This document shows, in pieces, positions 25,536 through 34,478 of a stretch of DNA of 64,000 bases. The stretch spans positions 1-64,000 of the forward strand of contig JACCFC020000004.1 in NCBI GenBank assembly GCA_020830965.2, given 5' to 3'. Source of the DNA: Neisseriaceae bacterium TC5R-5. Its GTDB lineage: Bacteria; Pseudomonadota; Gammaproteobacteria; Burkholderiales; Chromobacteriaceae. The notes beneath the pieces were generated by a model. It did no database searches, had not been told where the DNA came from, and saw nothing but the letters and a program-made list of their open reading frames with translations. The position numbers were made by a program, and so were the translations under genes. Each line of letters begins with the position of its first letter. The first letter of the stretch is position 1.

Positions 25536-26276
25536 TTAGACAACAGCGCGGATACTGACACCCTGCGCCAATAAGCTTTGCTTCAGTGCCCGCGCAAAAT
25601 CCAAGGCATGTACCCCATCACCATGCAAACACACGCTCTGGGCATGGATAGCCAGCATGGTGCCATCCTGTGCCTGTACCGTTGCGGTACTGAGCATTTG
25701 CCAGGTCTGGGCCAGACATTGTTCTCTATCCTCTATCACTGCCCCGGCCTGGCCGCGTGGCACCAAACTACCATCGGCCTGATAAGCGCGATCAGCAAAT
25801 ACCTCGGCGATGGGCGTTAAGCCGTGCTCCTTGGCCGCACGGATCAACTCACTACCCGCCAGCCCCATCAGCTTAAGGTGCGGATCAAACGCCGCCACCG
25901 CCGCGGCAATAGCCGCTGCCAGCACTGGCTCACACGCAGCCTGATTATATAAAGCGCCATGCGGCTTAACATGACTTAACTGACCACCGGCAGCACGCAC
26001 AATGGCAGCCAGAGCGCCTACCTGATATAACACATCGCTATAAACTAGACGGGGGTCACGTTGCATGGGACTACGCCCAAAGTTCTCACGGTCAGGAAAA
26101 CTAGGATGTGCCCCTATCGCTACGCCTCGCTGTAAAGCTGCAGACACCGCCTGCTGCATAACAGCAGCTTCTCCGGCATGCCAGCCACAAGCGATATTGG
26201 CAGAGCTCACACAATCGAGAATGGCTATATCATCACCACAACCTTCCCCGAGGTCAGCATTCAAATCAATTTGCAT
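25536..26276 (-). CDS. pxpA: 5-oxoprolinase subunit A (LamB/YcsF family)
   Basis: This 246-residue subunit of the ATP-dependent 5-oxoprolinase PxpABC cleaves pyroglutamate to glutamate. Family signatures are the N-terminal [26 protein letters not shown] (residue ~25), [14 protein letters not shown] (~57) and [12 protein letters not shown] (~100). The gene overlaps pxpC by 11 nt. All three subunit genes are contiguous in the order pxpB-pxpC-pxpA, so the enzyme should be complete. The older name LamB/YcsF refers to sequence family only. Confidence 0.94.
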   Translation of the reverse strand: MQIDLNADLGEGCGDDIAILDCVSSANIACGWHAGEAAVMQQAVSAALQRGVAIGAHPSFPDRENFGRSPMQRDPRLVYSDVLYQVGALAAIVRAAGGQLSHVKPHGALYNQAACEPVLAAAIAAAVAAFDPHLKLMGLAGSELIRAAKEHGLTPIAEVFADRAYQADGSLVPRGQAGAVIEDREQCLAQTWQMLSTATVQAQDGTMLAIHAQSVCLHGDGVHALDFARALKQSLLAQGVSIRAVV

Positions 26277-27192
26277 AGAAAGTCCAATCTAATTGCTGCA
26301 ATAAGCGCTGCTGCTGTAAACGTGCTTGCTTGGCTTCAGCTGGTTTTACCGCAAGAAACCGCAACTTGGTACCTGGACGTGCCTGCGCCAACTTCCACAA
26401 ATCCGCTTCAATCACACAGGCAATACGCGGATAGCCACCGGTAGTTTGAGCATCTGCCAATAGCACGATGGGCTGACCGGCTGGTGGTACCTGTACCACA
26501 CCGGGCAACACCCCATGGGACAATAGATCTTCACTTTGTTCACGCTCAAGCATCGCCCCCGTCAGACGATAACCCATACGATTACTTTGTGTCGAAACCG
26601 TCCATTCTCCTGCCCAGAATGCCGCATGGGCTGCAGCTGAGAACTGCTCATACTCGGGGCCAGGCAAGGCGCGTAACTGTGGAGACCAGAGTAGTGAGCG
26701 CCAGCCCAAACGACCAGATAGCGCCTTCCCCTCACCAATGGGCAAACGATCACCAATCTGTAAAGCGCGCCCCTGCCAACCACCAAATCCCCCCTTCAAA
26801 TCGGTGGCCCTTGCCCCCAGCGTCAATGGTACGGCGATACCACCCGCTACCGCCAGATACACCCGCATGCCATGACGACAGCCATTCAACAACAACTCCT
26901 GACCTGCCCGCACCGGGTAACGCCAGCCACTCCATACCGCCTCGCCATCTAATGTAGCCGCGAAATCCGCTCCCATCAGCGCAAACCAGGTATCACATAA
27001 AAACCGTACCTTGAATGGCCCTAATGCCACCTCAATCGCAGCAGCATCCACCGCATTACCCAATAGCTTGTTGGCCATCAATAAGGCAGGAGTATCCAGG
27101 GCGCCAGCCTGGGCGACACCAAGATGACGCCAACCCTGACGACCTAAATCCTGTATTGTGCTTTGTATTCCGGCCTGCAAAATCTCAAGCAT
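26266..27192 (-). CDS. pxpC: 5-oxoprolinase subunit C (biotin-dependent carboxyltransferase-like family)
   Basis: This 308-residue PxpC/KipA-family protein begins with the family block [23 protein letters not shown], followed by GALD near residue 31 and the late [15 protein letters not shown] (near residue 245). The family is related by sequence to the carboxyltransferase domain of urea amidolyase but takes part in 5-oxoproline cleavage. It overlaps pxpB by 8 nt and pxpA by 11 nt, so the three are tightly coupled. Length is normal. Confidence 0.94.
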   Translation of the reverse strand: MLEILQAGIQSTIQDLGRQGWRHLGVAQAGALDTPALLMANKLLGNAVDAAAIEVALGPFKVRFLCDTWFALMGADFAATLDGEAVWSGWRYPVRAGQELLLNGCRHGMRVYLAVAGGIAVPLTLGARATDLKGGFGGWQGRALQIGDRLPIGEGKALSGRLGWRSLLWSPQLRALPGPEYEQFSAAAHAAFWAGEWTVSTQSNRMGYRLTGAMLEREQSEDLLSHGVLPGVVQVPPAGQPIVLLADAQTTGGYPRIACVIEADLWKLAQARPGTKLRFLAVKPAEAKQARLQQQRLLQQLDWTFYAN

Positions 27193-27859
27193 TCCCCTCT
27201 CCTAACGCAACAAACCGCACTCGATCACCGGGTAATAATAAAGATGGCTGTGGTTTTTCTGGATCAAATAGTTGGATATCGGTACGGCCAATAATCTGCC
27301 ACCCACCCGGCGATACGGCAGGATAAATACCCGTCTGACTGCCTCCTATCCCAACCGAGCCAGCTGGCACAGCTAATCTAGGCTCAGAGCGACGGGGAGT
27401 AAACAACGGCTCCGGCAAGCCACCCAAGTAAGCAAAGCCTGGTTGAAATCCGAGGAAAAACACAATGTACTCGGCCTGGACATGCAGCTCTGTGACCTGC
27501 GAGGGAGTCAAGCCTGCATGTTTAGCAACATCCTGTAGGTCAGGCCCGCCTTCACCGCCATAACGCACCGGAATTTCCACCTCTCTTTGCACCAAGGCTA
27601 TTTCTGCCGAATGCTGCCAATCACGCCTTAATTTAGCTAACCAATGCTTCCCATCACTCAGCAGTGGATCAAAAATCAAGGTCAGGTTGTTCATCCCCGG
27701 TACCACATCCAAAAGGGTAGCTTTGCTACGTAACTCTTCGGCCAAATACCAGATTCGTCGCTGACAAGCCAAATTTGCCGGGCCAGGTATTGTCAATACG
27801 GCTGCCCGTTCACCTAATAAATAAAACTCTGCTTTTACCTGTGGCACACCTATCCCCAT
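27185..27859 (-). CDS. pxpB: 5-oxoprolinase subunit B (KipI family)
   Basis: This 224-residue PxpB/KipI protein has the family features GERAAVLTI at the N-terminus, YGGEGGPDLQDVAKHAGL near residue 110, FQPGFAYLGGLP near residue 142 and VGIGGSQTGIYP near residue 177. It is the first gene of the cluster. The frame is open to 27895; I prefer the ATG at 27859 because it has a GGA site and gives the usual N-terminus. In Bacillus the homologue KipI inhibits a sporulation kinase, but in this context the oxoprolinase role is the sound reading. Confidence 0.9.
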   Translation of the reverse strand: MGIGVPQVKAEFYLLGERAAVLTIPGPANLACQRRIWYLAEELRSKATLLDVVPGMNNLTLIFDPLLSDGKHWLAKLRRDWQHSAEIALVQREVEIPVRYGGEGGPDLQDVAKHAGLTPSQVTELHVQAEYIVFFLGFQPGFAYLGGLPEPLFTPRRSEPRLAVPAGSVGIGGSQTGIYPAVSPGGWQIIGRTDIQLFDPEKPQPSLLLPGDRVRFVALGEGNA

Positions 27860-28280
27860 GAGAATTCCGTAGTACCGCATTGAAAGAAGTTTCAATAAAC
27901 GAATTTATTACGGCAAGGACGATCAAAAAATAAAAACCATCTAAAACGTAAAAATATATTTCAGGCATTTAAAGACTATCAATTTATCTGTTACTTTCTT
28001 ATCAGCAACCCTACTTCATGCCCTACCTTAACTCAGTCAGAACTGTACCTTTTATCAGTTTCGATTTAATTGCGTCCAAAAAGCCGTAAACTCTACGGCA
28101 GATGGATACTGAGCAGCTTTCAAAAAAACATGATAAGGTTATTTTCATATTTAATTTCCATCAATATTCATGCAAATTTCATATGTTTATTTTTAATTGA
28201 AAAGCTTATAAAATCAGTCTTTATCAAAAACACTTAAGCCAAGAAAACGTTAACTTAATTTTCGGGAAACAACATTCAGC
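27860..28280. promoter_or_regulatory. AT-rich divergent promoter region of pxpB and the GGDEF/EAL gene
   Basis: These 421 bp separate divergent genes and are markedly AT-rich, especially 28130-28260. Several TATAAA-like and TTTACA-like hexamers occur, so specific promoters cannot be chosen with confidence. No small gene or strong terminator hairpin is evident. Confidence 0.4.
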
Positions 28281-30725
28281 ATGAGGTCTCAAACCAATAA
28301 CCGGCAACTTATACTCACCATTATTCCTTTCCTCATTATTGTTCTTGTGCAAGTCAGCTTGAGTACATTTAGCCTGTATACAGTTTCTACTGCACGAACC
28401 TATATTACAGGGGAAAGCTCATGGTCAAAATCTCAAAAAGACGCTATTTACTATCTGTCAAATTATGCACAGACCCAATCATTAGAGGCTTACAAAAATT
28501 ATCAGGCCGCCCTGGCCATTCAGGACGGTGATCGTCGAGCGCGTCTGGCACTGCAACAAGAACCTCCTGATATCAATGCTGCCCGCAATGGTTTGCTTCA
28601 AGGCGGCAACCATCCTGACGACATAGAAAATACCATACGAGGCTTTTTATGGTTTCACCATATTAGTTCAGTAGAAGAAACAATAAACTTATGGGGAATT
28701 GGTGATGACTACATGCAGCAATTGCAGAACATTGGCAAGCAACTACATCAAGGTATCAGCAATAACAGCATTACTGCTGATGAAATTGCTGCCCTTTCAC
28801 TGGAAATTAACCATATTAACGAACGCATTCGCCCGGCAGCACAAGGATTCTCTGATGCTCTGAATAGTTTTTCTCGTAAAATCAGTACCATTGCTTGGAT
28901 AACCAATCTTGTCGTCGCCTCTTTGCTCTTGCTACTTACCGTACGACAAATCCGTAAATTGATACAAGTATCCAGTGATTACAAGGCTGCACTGTATGCA
29001 GAAAAAGAACGAGTGGAAACCACTTTAAAATCCATAGGTGAAGCTGTCATCACCTTCAATATGGAAGGTTTACTACTCTATATGAACCCTAATGCAGAGC
29101 TACTACTCAGCCACCAAAAATGGGATGGTCAGACGCAATCCTTTGATCAGCTGTTTCAACTGATCAATACCAATAAAGCAGGCAATGATCGCATCATCAC
29201 CTTTCAAGAATTAGTTCAACAAAAAGATGGTCGCTCGACTTATCCCAGTTTACAAATGATGCGCCCCGACAAACCTCCTTTATCACTTACCCTGGTGGCG
29301 GCTCCCGTACGCAATAGCCAAGGGGAACAATATGGCATGGTACTGATACTTCACGATAACACCATAGAGCAACAATACATTAACGATCTGTCCTGGCAGG
29401 CCAGCCATGATGCGCTAACTGGCCTAGTGAATCGCCGGGAGTTTGAAACCCGTGCGGTTAAACTGCTCAACCAATTGGGTGATGATGAATCATCAGTCAC
29501 CCTAATGTTCATTGATTTGGATCAGTTCAAACTGATTAATGATACCCACGGCCATGCGGCCGGCGATGAGTTGCTATGTCAGATTAGCCGTACCGTACGT
29601 AGTCGTTTACGCCCCAGTGATACATTAGCTCGACTTGGTGGCGACGAATTTGGCGTACTGCTAGTCAACAGTACCATAGAGGGATCGGTCAGCAAGGCAA
29701 ACAATCTACGCCAAGCTATCATTGATAATCGCTTTGAATGGGAGGGCGAGTCTTTCTCAATCAGCGCCAGCATCGGCCTGACTCGTATCACTGACCCCAA
29801 TATCCCGCTGGCAGAAGTTATGCGCTCTGCTGATATCGCTTGCTATATGGCAAAGGAAAAAGGACGTAACCGCATACAGTTACACATGGCCCAGGATTCT
29901 GAAATCTCTGCTCGCTTTCATGAAATGGACTGGGTGCAACGCTTACGTCGTGCGATACAAGAAGGCGAGTTTCGCCTGTTCGCACAAGAAATTGTTCCAC
30001 TCAATGAGAACCATGAAGGTGGCCGCTACGTTGAAATATTGCTACGCCTGCAGACGGAAAATAGCAACTTGGTTCTGCCAAGCGACTTTATCCCAGCCGC
30101 AGAACGTTACGGCCTGATGCAGGAAATCGATCGTTTTGTTGTTTCCAAAACCTTTACTGAACTCACACTCATGCGCGAGCAGGGCGACAACAGCATTACA
30201 CATTGTGCGATTAATCTTTCCGGTAGCACCCTAAACGATGATGGTTTTCTGGAGTTTATCCATGAGCAATTCAGTCGGACAAAAATTCCTGCTGAAACCA
30301 TCTGCTTTGAAATCACAGAAACCAATGCCATTGCTAATTTAGAAGCAGCACAACATCTGATTAAAGCATTACGCCAACTAGGCTGTCGGTTCTCGCTAGA
30401 TGACTTTGGCGCCGGCATGTCGTCTTTTGCTTACCTCAAGCACCTACCCGTCGACTACTTAAAAATAGATGGCAGTTTTGTCAGGAATATGGAGCATGAC
30501 TCCATCGACTACGCGATGGTAGAAATGATTCATCAGATTGGCCATCTAACCGGTAAACGCACGATCGCCGAATTTGTGAGCAGCGCAAATACAGTTAAGG
30601 AATTACAAGAAATTGGAGTGGACTACGCTCAAGGTTTTTACTTGGCGCAACCTGCTCCTTTTAATAGCCAATTGAAGACAAAGCAGGATGCTCAAGCATC
30701 TTCGCAGAAACTGATTGGCTATTGA
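28281..30725 (+). CDS. Membrane PAS-GGDEF-EAL cyclic-di-GMP protein
   Basis: This 814-residue inner-membrane signalling protein has an N-terminal helix (residues 10-32), a periplasmic helical sensor region to about 205, and a second helix (207-229). A PAS domain follows (about 248-370), then GGDEF (RLGGDEFG near 450) preceded by an RPSD inhibitory site five residues before it, then an EAL domain. The EAL signature is EILLR (near 582) instead of EALLR; DDFGAG (near 707), the Lys in YLKIDG and the Glu in FEITET are retained. Both diguanylate cyclase and phosphodiesterase activity are possible. An UndA-like gene follows 114 bp later. Confidence 0.92.
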   Translation: MRSQTNNRQLILTIIPFLIIVLVQVSLSTFSLYTVSTARTYITGESSWSKSQKDAIYYLSNYAQTQSLEAYKNYQAALAIQDGDRRARLALQQEPPDINAARNGLLQGGNHPDDIENTIRGFLWFHHISSVEETINLWGIGDDYMQQLQNIGKQLHQGISNNSITADEIAALSLEINHINERIRPAAQGFSDALNSFSRKISTIAWITNLVVASLLLLLTVRQIRKLIQVSSDYKAALYAEKERVETTLKSIGEAVITFNMEGLLLYMNPNAELLLSHQKWDGQTQSFDQLFQLINTNKAGNDRIITFQELVQQKDGRSTYPSLQMMRPDKPPLSLTLVAAPVRNSQGEQYGMVLILHDNTIEQQYINDLSWQASHDALTGLVNRREFETRAVKLLNQLGDDESSVTLMFIDLDQFKLINDTHGHAAGDELLCQISRTVRSRLRPSDTLARLGGDEFGVLLVNSTIEGSVSKANNLRQAIIDNRFEWEGESFSISASIGLTRITDPNIPLAEVMRSADIACYMAKEKGRNRIQLHMAQDSEISARFHEMDWVQRLRRAIQEGEFRLFAQEIVPLNENHEGGRYVEILLRLQTENSNLVLPSDFIPAAERYGLMQEIDRFVVSKTFTELTLMREQGDNSITHCAINLSGSTLNDDGFLEFIHEQFSRTKIPAETICFEITETNAIANLEAAQHLIKALRQLGCRFSLDDFGAGMSSFAYLKHLPVDYLKIDGSFVRNMEHDSIDYAMVEMIHQIGHLTGKRTIAEFVSSANTVKELQEIGVDYAQGFYLAQPAPFNSQLKTKQDAQASSQKLIGY

Positions 30726-30784
30726 TAACGATGCAACAAACTCAGACATCAATCCAAAGATATAACAAACAGATGATGAAGATT

Positions 30785-30814
30785 TTGTCAGTGTCGGCAA
30801 TGCCAAAATATTAA
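30785..30814 (+). promoter_or_regulatory. undA: Possible promoter of the undA-like gene
   Basis: TTGTCA at 30785-30790 is followed after 18 bp by TATTAA at 30809-30814 (or ATATTA after 17 bp). The downstream gene has a strong AAGGAG site eight bases before its ATG. This would allow expression independent of the GGDEF/EAL gene. Confidence 0.5.
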
Positions 30815-30839
30815 TTTCAGTAAAATAAGGAGATGAACC

Positions 30840-31637
30840 ATGAACAAAGAAAATACTTTCGTCAGGTCCGGCCCATTAATGGACATCAGCAGCTATCCAA
30901 AATGGACGCAGGAAGTTGTAGAACATTGCAATGAGTACAAACGCCAAGTAGTGGAACACAAGTTATTTGCACAAATGCGTGATGGTACCTTGCACAGAGA
31001 CATTCACAAGGCGTTTCTGATTGGTGGCTGGCCAGTGATAGAGCAGTTCCCTCAATATATGGCCCGCAATCTGCTAAAAGTTCGCTACGGCGAAAACCGT
31101 GGTCATGATATGGCCAGACGCTACCTGATTCGGAATATTCGAGTAGAGCAAAATCACGCCGACCACTGGGTCAATTGGTCGCTTGCCTCCGATATCAACC
31201 TAAATGAATTGCTCAATAACCACTCCGCACTGGAAACGCTTAATCTCAGCCATTGGTGCGGCCAGGTCTGCGAGAAAAACTCCCTAGAGGTGGCTATGGC
31301 AGCCACTAACTACGCCATTGAAGGTGCTACTGGGGAGTGGTGTGCGCTAGTTTGCTCACGAGATATTTACGAACAACAGTTTCCCAAGGAAAAACGTGCT
31401 AAAGCGATGAAGTGGCTGGCCCTGCATGCTCACTACGACGATGAGCACCCATGGGAAGCTCTCGATATTATTGTCACTCTAGTTGGCACCAACCCATCCA
31501 ATAAGCAAACAGCGGAACTCAGTCATGCTATCTGCCAAAGTCACCGCTATATGAAATTATTGCTTGATCATTATATGAGCCGGGGCCCTCAGGCGACAGG
31601 GCAATCCACGCGCAGTACCGAGTCGGCACTGGCCTAA
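30840..31637 (+). CDS. undA: UndA-like non-heme iron fatty-acid decarboxylase (1-alkene forming)
   Basis: This 265-residue protein has the haem-oxygenase-like (TenA/HDO) fold. UndA of Pseudomonas oxidatively decarboxylates medium-chain fatty acids to terminal alkenes, chiefly 1-undecene. As I recall, its metal ligands are E101, H104, E159 and H194; here E103, H106 (VEQNH), E161 (AIEGATGEW) and H196 (HAHYDDEH) keep exactly the same spacing. D200 and H203 lie close to the second metal site. The RSGPLM and YPKWTQ opening and the IGGWPV block also fit my memory of UndA, and length matches (261). A perfect terminator follows, so it ends its unit. Without a search, a related HDO oxygenase remains the alternative. 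Confidence 0.82.
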   Translation: MNKENTFVRSGPLMDISSYPKWTQEVVEHCNEYKRQVVEHKLFAQMRDGTLHRDIHKAFLIGGWPVIEQFPQYMARNLLKVRYGENRGHDMARRYLIRNIRVEQNHADHWVNWSLASDINLNELLNNHSALETLNLSHWCGQVCEKNSLEVAMAATNYAIEGATGEWCALVCSRDIYEQQFPKEKRAKAMKWLALHAHYDDEHPWEALDIIVTLVGTNPSNKQTAELSHAICQSHRYMKLLLDHYMSRGPQATGQSTRSTESALA

Positions 31638-31650
31638 GCGATAGACTCTG

Positions 31651-31674
31651 GACCCACTTCCTGTGGGTCTTTTA
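31651..31674 (+). terminator. Rho-independent terminator after undA
   Basis: A perfect 7-bp stem, GACCCAC (31651-31657) with GTGGGTC (31663-31669), has a 5-nt loop and is followed by TTTTAT. It lies 14 bp past the undA stop. Confidence 0.9.
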
Positions 31675-31816
31675 TCTGACACACCGACTATTGCAATGGC
31701 ATTGTTGCTGCCAAACAGGTAATGTCTAATCTCCTAGTAAAATTAGACAAAACAACGATGCCCGCGTAGTCTCCGGCCTCACCGCAGACAACAGGCTGCC
31801 ATGACAAGCTCTCATC

Positions 31817-32416
31817 ATGCCAATACCAGACGACACACTCCCCAATACCCCAGTAGCTGCGGTGAATGTACCCAGCACCCGCCAACTTTTTTTCGGTTTC
31901 CTCCATCTTGGCATGACGGCCTTCGGTGGCGCTTTGCCATTAGCGCACCGGATGATAGTAGAACGCCAACGTTGGCTAAACGAAACTCAATTTGTCGAAT
32001 TGTTGGGCTTATGTCAGTTCCTGCCAGGCGGCAATGTGATTAATTTAGCGGTAGCGCTGGGAATGCGCTTCCGTGGTGTAGCTGGCGCACTGGCGGCACT
32101 CCTAGGCTTGATTGCCGTACCCTCTGTAGTGGTCATATTGTTGGGCACCTTGTATCAGCACTATCAAGCAGATCCACACATCAAGCATTTGTTTGCCGGA
32201 CTTGCAGCGGCAGCCGCCGGTTTGTTAATCCAAATGGCTATAAAAATTGTGCTGCCCTTACGCAAACATCTGGTACTGGCTGGATTGGCTGGCCTTTGCT
32301 TTATCGCCATTGCTTGGTTACGCCTCCCACTGCTGTGGACCATGCTGGTGCTGACACCAATTAGCATACTGATCACAGCAAAACTGCCTATCACTCGTCC
32401 CGGGAATAAACCATGA
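31817..32416 (+). CDS. chrA: Chromate transporter ChrA, N-terminal-type half
   Basis: This 199-residue inner-membrane protein of the short-chain CHR family has FLHLGMTAFGGALPLAHRM near residue 29 and the conserved CQFLPGGNVINLAVALG near residue 66, with about six helices. Short CHR proteins are encoded as adjacent pairs that together correspond to one long ChrA; the second half overlaps here as ATGA. The pair expels chromate or transports sulfate-like anions. An upstream TTG/ATG in another frame near 31801 is a shadow. Confidence 0.88.
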   Translation: MPIPDDTLPNTPVAAVNVPSTRQLFFGFLHLGMTAFGGALPLAHRMIVERQRWLNETQFVELLGLCQFLPGGNVINLAVALGMRFRGVAGALAALLGLIAVPSVVVILLGTLYQHYQADPHIKHLFAGLAAAAAGLLIQMAIKIVLPLRKHLVLAGLAGLCFIAIAWLRLPLLWTMLVLTPISILITAKLPITRPGNKP

Positions 32417-32937
32417 TCCAGACCCTGCTTGCCCTGGCCTTGATTTTTTCTGAGCTCTCTCTCTTGGCCTTCGGTGGCGGCAATACCATTTTGCCGGAGA
32501 TGCAGCGCCAGGTAGTGGAAGTACATCGCTGGATGAGTGCGGAAGACTTCAACGCACTGTTCGCGCTGGGGCAGGCGGCCCCCGGCCCTAATCTGATGAT
32601 CGTCACACTCGTTGGCTGGCATGTAGCGGGCTTCTACGGCATGGTGGTTACCACACTCGCCAAGTTCGGCCCCTCTTCCTTGCTAACCATCGCCATGCTA
32701 CACGTGTGGGAACGCTTCAAGGACAAACCCTGGCGACGACATGTACAGGCCGGTTTGCTACCGATCACAGCCGGGCTGGTAGCGGCCAGCGCCGCACTGA
32801 TTGCACAGGCATCAATCAGCAATGGTGTGCTGGCTATCATTACCGCGCTCACCGTTGCGCTCTCACTGAAGACCAAACTGCATCCTTTGTACTTACTAGC
32901 TGGCGGCGCACTAGCAGGCTTGCTGCTGTTGAGCTAA
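32413..32937 (+). CDS. chrA: Chromate transporter ChrA, C-terminal-type half
   Basis: This 174-residue partner of the preceding gene has the homologous signature LLAFGGGNTILPEM near residue 17 and ALGQAAPGPNLMIVTLVGW near residue 51, with about five helices. The 4-nt overlap with its partner indicates coupled translation and a heteromeric transporter. Chromate efflux is the family role; the physiological substrate here is unproven. No chrB-like regulator adjoins. Confidence 0.88.
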   Translation: MIQTLLALALIFSELSLLAFGGGNTILPEMQRQVVEVHRWMSAEDFNALFALGQAAPGPNLMIVTLVGWHVAGFYGMVVTTLAKFGPSSLLTIAMLHVWERFKDKPWRRHVQAGLLPITAGLVAASAALIAQASISNGVLAIITALTVALSLKTKLHPLYLLAGGALAGLLLLS

Positions 32938-32974
32938 TACCCCTATTTCGTCATTCATCACTGACTCACTAACC

Positions 32975-34438
32975 ATGACCTCTCATACTTTTTTCTGGCA
33001 CGATTACGAAACCTTTGGCGTCCAACCACGCCAAGACCGCCCTTCGCAGTTTGCGGGGATCCGTACCGATAGTGAATTGCAGGAAATAGGCGAGCCCATC
33101 ATGCTGTACTGCCGCCCCGCCCCAGATTATCTACCTTCGCCAGCGGCCTGCCTGCTAACAGGCATTACCCCACAGTTGTGCCAGCAGCAAGGCGTAGCTG
33201 AACACGAATTTGCCCGCATTATCGAAGCCGAACTTGCACAAAGTGCCACCATAGGCGTGGGCTATAACTCGATACGATTTGATGATGAAGTTACACGCTT
33301 TTTATTCTGGCGTAATCTCATCGACCCCTATGCCCGCGAATGGCAACATCAATGCGGACGCTGGGATTTGCTAGACTTGGTACGTGCGACTTATGCGCTA
33401 CGCCCAAGCGGCATTAATTGGCCACAACATGAAGACGGCAGCGTCAGCTTCAAACTGGAACACCTTTCTACAGCCAATGGGCTTAGTCACGAACAGGCTC
33501 ACGATGCTTTATCCGATGTACGAGCCACCATTGCACTAGCACGCCTGATTAAACAACAACACCCACGCCTATTTAACTTCTATCTATCGTTGCGCAAAAA
33601 AGAGGCGGTCAAAGAGCAACTCGCCTTACACCGTCCGTCCCCACTACTACATATCTCCGGTATGTATGGCGTAGAACGCGGCAATATGGCCATCGTCTGG
33701 CCCTTGGCTGCGCATCCCTCTAACAGTAATGAAGTGATTGTCTGGGACTTGGCTCATGACCCACGTCAACTGGCAGAACTGCAAGCAGACACCATACGCG
33801 AGCGCTTATTCAGTCGCAGCGAACAACTGCCCGAAGGCGTCACACGTCTACCACTCAAAACCATTCATATCAACAAATCCCCCTTTGTCGTCGCCAATTT
33901 GAAAGTTTTGAGCGAAGAGCGCGCCGCGCACTGGCAGCTCGACTTAGCAAAAATCGACCGCCATGCCCGCTATGCACAAGCCTTACCCGATATGAAAGCT
34001 ACTTGGCGTCAGGTATACCAGCGCGACAATCTGCTGATACCCGATGTAGATGAAAACCTATATGGCGGCTTTGTTTCCAATCACGACCGCCGACTCTTGA
34101 ACGACTTACGCCAAATGTCGGCAGCACAACTCGGTCAGAGCGCACCGCTATTTGAAGATAAGCAGCTCAAGGAATTACTGTTCCGCTACCGTGCCCGCAA
34201 CTTTGCAGACTCATTAACACCAGCAGAACAACAACGCTGGCAACAGCACTGCCAAGCCAAATTAACAGACGAGACAAGCAACACTCGCCATTATGGGCAA
34301 TTTCAGCAAGAACTAGTCGAACTCAATAACCATCCGCTGGATGCAACAGGCAAAGCTGTTCTATCCGAACTGAGCACTTATGCGCAGTTCATTATTTCTT
34401 TATGCGGCCTGCCGTACAGAACGCCTCATGACTTTTGA
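32975..34438 (+). CDS. sbcB: Exodeoxyribonuclease I
   Basis: This 487-residue DEDDh exonuclease degrades single-stranded DNA 3' to 5' in recombination and mismatch repair. The exonuclease core is at the N-terminus: Asp and Glu in HDYETFG (residues 9-15), GYNSIRFDDE near residue 95, and HDALSDVRATIAL near residue 173. The SH3-like and C-terminal helical domains follow, including LYGGFVSNHDR near residue 361. Length matches E. coli SbcB (475). It starts 37 bp after chrA; co-transcription is possible but not functionally obvious. Confidence 0.95.
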   Translation: MTSHTFFWHDYETFGVQPRQDRPSQFAGIRTDSELQEIGEPIMLYCRPAPDYLPSPAACLLTGITPQLCQQQGVAEHEFARIIEAELAQSATIGVGYNSIRFDDEVTRFLFWRNLIDPYAREWQHQCGRWDLLDLVRATYALRPSGINWPQHEDGSVSFKLEHLSTANGLSHEQAHDALSDVRATIALARLIKQQHPRLFNFYLSLRKKEAVKEQLALHRPSPLLHISGMYGVERGNMAIVWPLAAHPSNSNEVIVWDLAHDPRQLAELQADTIRERLFSRSEQLPEGVTRLPLKTIHINKSPFVVANLKVLSEERAAHWQLDLAKIDRHARYAQALPDMKATWRQVYQRDNLLIPDVDENLYGGFVSNHDRRLLNDLRQMSAAQLGQSAPLFEDKQLKELLFRYRARNFADSLTPAEQQRWQQHCQAKLTDETSNTRHYGQFQQELVELNNHPLDATGKAVLSELSTYAQFIISLCGLPYRTPHDF

Positions 34439-34478
34439 TTATTGTCAGCTTTCCACTCATTGATATGGGAAGTACATC

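Noticed and set aside
26484-26957. 157-codon plus-strand frame opposite pxpC
   Set aside because: Pro- and His-rich antisense translation opposite a clearly conserved subunit gene.
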